A stretch of DNA of 7,264 bases from positions 1 through 7,264 of the forward strand of contig DNCN01000045.1 of NCBI GenBank assembly GCA_003485015.1. Reading direction: 5' to 3'. How positions within the stretch are numbered: position 1 is the first letter of the stretch; each line of letters starts with the position of its first letter. Source of the DNA: a bacterium. GTDB taxonomy: Bacteria; UBA9089. Shown in pieces: positions 5,244 to 7,264 of the stretch. The notes below the pieces were generated by a model. It searched no databases, was not told where the DNA came from, and saw nothing but the letters and a program-made list of their open reading frames with translations. The position numbers were made by a program, and so were the translations under genes.

Positions 5244-6041
5244 ATGAGGAAGATTTCAGAGGGACTTATTCCTGGGGGAGTGGTGCTAATCGTTTTAATT
5301 GCTTTAGTTCTCTCTCAGTCTTTCGTCATCATTGGCCCAGGGCATAGAGGGGTGGTGCTCGTCTTTGGGGCAGTCCAGAAGAAGGTATTAGGCGAAGGAC
5401 TGCATCTTCGAATACCACTCATCCAAAAAGTGGTTCATATGGAGGTAAGGATAAAGAAGAAGCAGGTTGATGCAGCAGCCGCCTCCAAGGATCTTCAGGA
5501 TACCACTTCTACCATCGCCTTGAACTATCATATCCTTCCGGAAGATGCCAATAAGGTATTTCAGCAGATTGGCCAAAACTATGAGGAGAGGATCATAGAT
5601 CCAGCTATTCAAGAGGTTGTTAAGGCAGTTACAGCTAAATATACAGCCATAGAATTGATCACCCAGCGTGAGAGGGTAAAGAATGATATAAAAGGCCTTT
5701 TAGAGGCCCGTCTCAAGCCTTACAGTATTGTGGTAGATGATTTCTCAATCGTAAACTTCTCTTTCTCTCAAGCCTTTGCACAAGCAATCGAGGCAAAACA
5801 GGTAGCCGAGCAGATGGCTCTAAAGGCCCAGAGGGATCTTGAACGAGTAAAGATAGAGGCGGATCAGAAGATTACCCAGGCAAAGGCAGAGGCGGAGGCC
5901 CTGAGGTTACAGAAAGAGAATGTTACGCCTCAACTTATTCAATTGCGCCAGATAGAGGCAAATATGAAAGCGATCGAGAAGTGGAATGGGGTGCTTCCTC
6001 AGGTAACAACCCAAACTGTTCCATTCATTGGTGTAAAATAG
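5244..6041 (+). CDS. SPFH/prohibitin-family membrane protein
   Basis: The 265-aa product has an N-terminal membrane helix (about 9-29), then a prohibitin-type SPFH domain: GPGHRGVVLVFGAVQKKVLGEGLHLRIPLIQ, followed by beta-strand segments with DTTSTIALNYHI. A helical, Ala/Glu/Lys-rich coiled-coil region runs over about 175-230 (AIEAKQVAEQMALKAQRDLE onward, then KAEAEALRLQKE). Such proteins form large ring assemblies on the membrane and often scaffold or restrain membrane proteases. ATG 5244 has GGAGG 6 nt upstream. It leads a co-oriented set with lemA (36-nt gap) and an M48 protease. No substrate can be deduced; family membership is clear. Confidence 0.9.
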   Translation: MRKISEGLIPGGVVLIVLIALVLSQSFVIIGPGHRGVVLVFGAVQKKVLGEGLHLRIPLIQKVVHMEVRIKKKQVDAAAASKDLQDTTSTIALNYHILPEDANKVFQQIGQNYEERIIDPAIQEVVKAVTAKYTAIELITQRERVKNDIKGLLEARLKPYSIVVDDFSIVNFSFSQAFAQAIEAKQVAEQMALKAQRDLERVKIEADQKITQAKAEAEALRLQKENVTPQLIQLRQIEANMKAIEKWNGVLPQVTTQTVPFIGVK

Positions 6042-6077
6042 GTCCTTTGATCAAGAAAGGGGTGTGATAAAGAAAGT

Positions 6078-6635
6078 ATGGTAGGTTTTATTCTATTCCT
6101 TCTGATCTTAATCGGCGTTGTCCTTCTCTGGTTTGTCCTCACCTACAATCTCCTCATTAGACTAAGGACCAGTATCAAGAATGCCTGGAGCCAGATTGAT
6201 GTTCAACTTAAGAGAAGGTATGACCTTATCCCCAACCTTGTAGAAGTGGCCAAGGGCTATATGGCCCATGAGAGGGAGACCTTGGAGAATGTGATTAAGG
6301 CCAGGCAGCAAGCTATAGATGCCTCTGGGATTAGAGAGCAGGCCCAGGCAGAGAACTTTCTCGCCCAGACCCTAAGGTCCCTCTTTGCCGTGGTGGAGAA
6401 CTACCCTGACCTTAAGGCAAATCAGAATATGCTCTCCCTCCAGGAAGAGCTTACTTCTACCGAGAATAAGATCGCCTTCGCTCGCCAGTTCTATAATGAT
6501 GAGGTGATGCGTTACAACGCTAAGATCCAGAGTATCCCTGCCAATCTCATCGCCAGCTCCTTCGGCTTTACTAAAGAAGAGTTCTTTGAGATAGGGGAGT
6601 CCTCCCAAAGGGAGCCTGTGAAGGTCAAGTTTTAG
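6078..6635 (+). CDS. lemA: LemA family membrane-anchored helical protein
   Basis: The 185-aa product is typical LemA length. One N-terminal membrane helix (about 3-24) is followed by an all-helical extracytoplasmic domain starting with the hallmark NAWSQIDVQLKRRYDLIPNL at about 35-54 and VEVAKGYMAHERETLENV; NKIAFARQFYNDEVMRYN is the second conserved block. The function of LemA is not settled; it is often encoded beside M48/HtpX-type proteases, as here, where the next gene starts immediately after its stop. The SD is poor (AGAAAGGGG about 15 nt upstream), but an in-frame TGA at 6048 and the lack of another start codon before 6078 leave this ATG as the only good choice. Confidence 0.93.
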   Translation: MVGFILFLLILIGVVLLWFVLTYNLLIRLRTSIKNAWSQIDVQLKRRYDLIPNLVEVAKGYMAHERETLENVIKARQQAIDASGIREQAQAENFLAQTLRSLFAVVENYPDLKANQNMLSLQEELTSTENKIAFARQFYNDEVMRYNAKIQSIPANLIASSFGFTKEEFFEIGESSQREPVKVKF

Positions 6636-7264
6636 ATGCCGCTCTCTCACGTCGAGATTGAAGAAGAGAAGAGATGGAAGATCTCTTTGCTCTTCTTCAT
6701 CCTGATTGGCCTCTACTTTCTGAGCGCTTGGCTCATCGGGTCTTCTGTAAAACACCTTCTCTTCTACTATACCACCTCAACCTTCTATCCCTTCCTTACC
6801 CTCAAAGAGACATTCATTGTCTTAGTCCTTGCCCTCGCCATCGGATGTCTCCACTGGTATCTTTCTACCAAGGATGCCACCTCAAAGATATTAAAGATCC
6901 TCAACGCTCACCCCATAGACCCCAAGGATACCTACCACAAACGTCTTGAAAATATCGTCGAGGAGGTTCGGGTGGCTACAGGGGGCAAAGGGGTGAGGTG
7001 TATGATCATCCCTTCCACTTCGGTGAATGCCTTCTCGATCATGGACTTTGACTCTATGCCTGTGATTGGGGTAACTGAGGGGCTCCTTTCTAAGCTCAAT
7101 AGGCGCCAACTCACTTCTGTCATCGGCCATGAGATAGCCCATATTGTCTCTGGTGACTGCCTGCTGAGCACCTTAGGTTCTTCTCTTTTCGATATTTACA
7201 GGGAGATATTGATAGGCATGGATGAACTGGCCGAGGAAAGTGGGGGGAAAGATGGGGGTGGTCT
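6636..7264 (+). CDS. M48 family (HtpX/Ste24-like) membrane zinc metalloprotease, 3' end cut by window
   Basis: The frame opens at ATG 6636 directly after the lemA TAG and stays open to the window end, giving 209 codons of a longer gene. An N-terminal helix (about 16-36) and a second hydrophobic stretch (about 58-75) anchor it, with a cytoplasmic-type domain after: ENIVEEVRVATG, then IPSTSVNAFSI, VIGVTEGLLSKLNRRQLTSV and the zinc site HEIAH at 165-169. The NAF segment and the 'L-x-x-x-E-L-x-x-V-x-x-HE-x-x-H' layout are family hallmarks; here the usual E-L before the HExxH is QL. The third zinc ligand (a Glu in the following helix) should lie beyond the visible end. Role: cleaves misfolded or specific membrane proteins. 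AAGGT 10 nt upstream and stop-start abutment suggest coupling to lemA. Confidence 0.92.
   Translation, partial: MPLSHVEIEEEKRWKISLLFFILIGLYFLSAWLIGSSVKHLLFYYTTSTFYPFLTLKETFIVLVLALAIGCLHWYLSTKDATSKILKILNAHPIDPKDTYHKRLENIVEEVRVATGGKGVRCMIIPSTSVNAFSIMDFDSMPVIGVTEGLLSKLNRRQLTSVIGHEIAHIVSGDCLLSTLGSSLFDIYREILIGMDELAEESGGKDGGG

Noticed and set aside
6372..6755. 127-aa - strand open frame across the lemA/M48 junction
   Set aside because: It is antisense to two clear family members, with no SD or recognisable motif.

Overview
This window is from a Gram-negative bacterium: there is an outer-membrane beta-barrel gene, and several exported proteins carry type I signal peptides. Gene content and the type of NikR operator fit an anaerobic, nickel-dependent lineage such as Desulfobacterota, Nitrospirota or a related candidate phylum. 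The exact taxon cannot be fixed from this sequence. Base composition is moderate and genes are tightly packed, with overlaps and good Shine-Dalgarno (SD) sequences.

Left edge (1-275, + strand): debris. It holds a possible C-terminal tail of an upstream gene, then a near-consensus promoter running directly into the first codons of a Y1 (REP-associated/IS200-like) transposase, which stops after 13 codons.

Centre (276-4731, - strand): a six-gene nickel uptake operon, in transcription order LbtU-like porin, nikK, nikL, nikM, nikQ, nikO. It encodes an outer-membrane channel, two exported accessory proteins, the metal-binding membrane subunit, the transmembrane coupling (T) subunit and the ATPase of an energy-coupling-factor (ECF) importer. 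The genes overlap or nearly abut, except for a 75-nt gap between nikM and nikQ. Two starts are moved downstream here because of their ribosome binding sites: nikO to 1067 and nikK to 3805. A 7-bp minisatellite sits inside nikL.

Intergenic region (4732-5243): reading leftward, it carries a strong sigma-70 promoter (TTGACT-N17-TATAAA) with a NikR-type palindrome (ATGTTAC-N13-ATAACAC) covering the predicted start site. This supports nickel, rather than cobalt, as the substrate and predicts repression by Ni-NikR. It also holds a decayed ferredoxin-like fragment with in-frame TAG codons, two candidate rightward promoters and a large inverted repeat upstream of the next gene.

Right side (5244-7264, + strand): a probable operon of an SPFH/prohibitin-family protein, LemA and an M48 (HtpX-like) membrane zinc metalloprotease cut by the window end. 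This looks like a membrane quality-control module and has no evident functional tie to the divergent nickel operon.

I see no CRISPR array, RNA gene or intact mobile element. The most notable signals are the promoter/NikR-box arrangement and the one-operon, envelope-spanning nickel route. Three of its proteins also have, or are predicted to have, a histidine at or next to the N-terminus.
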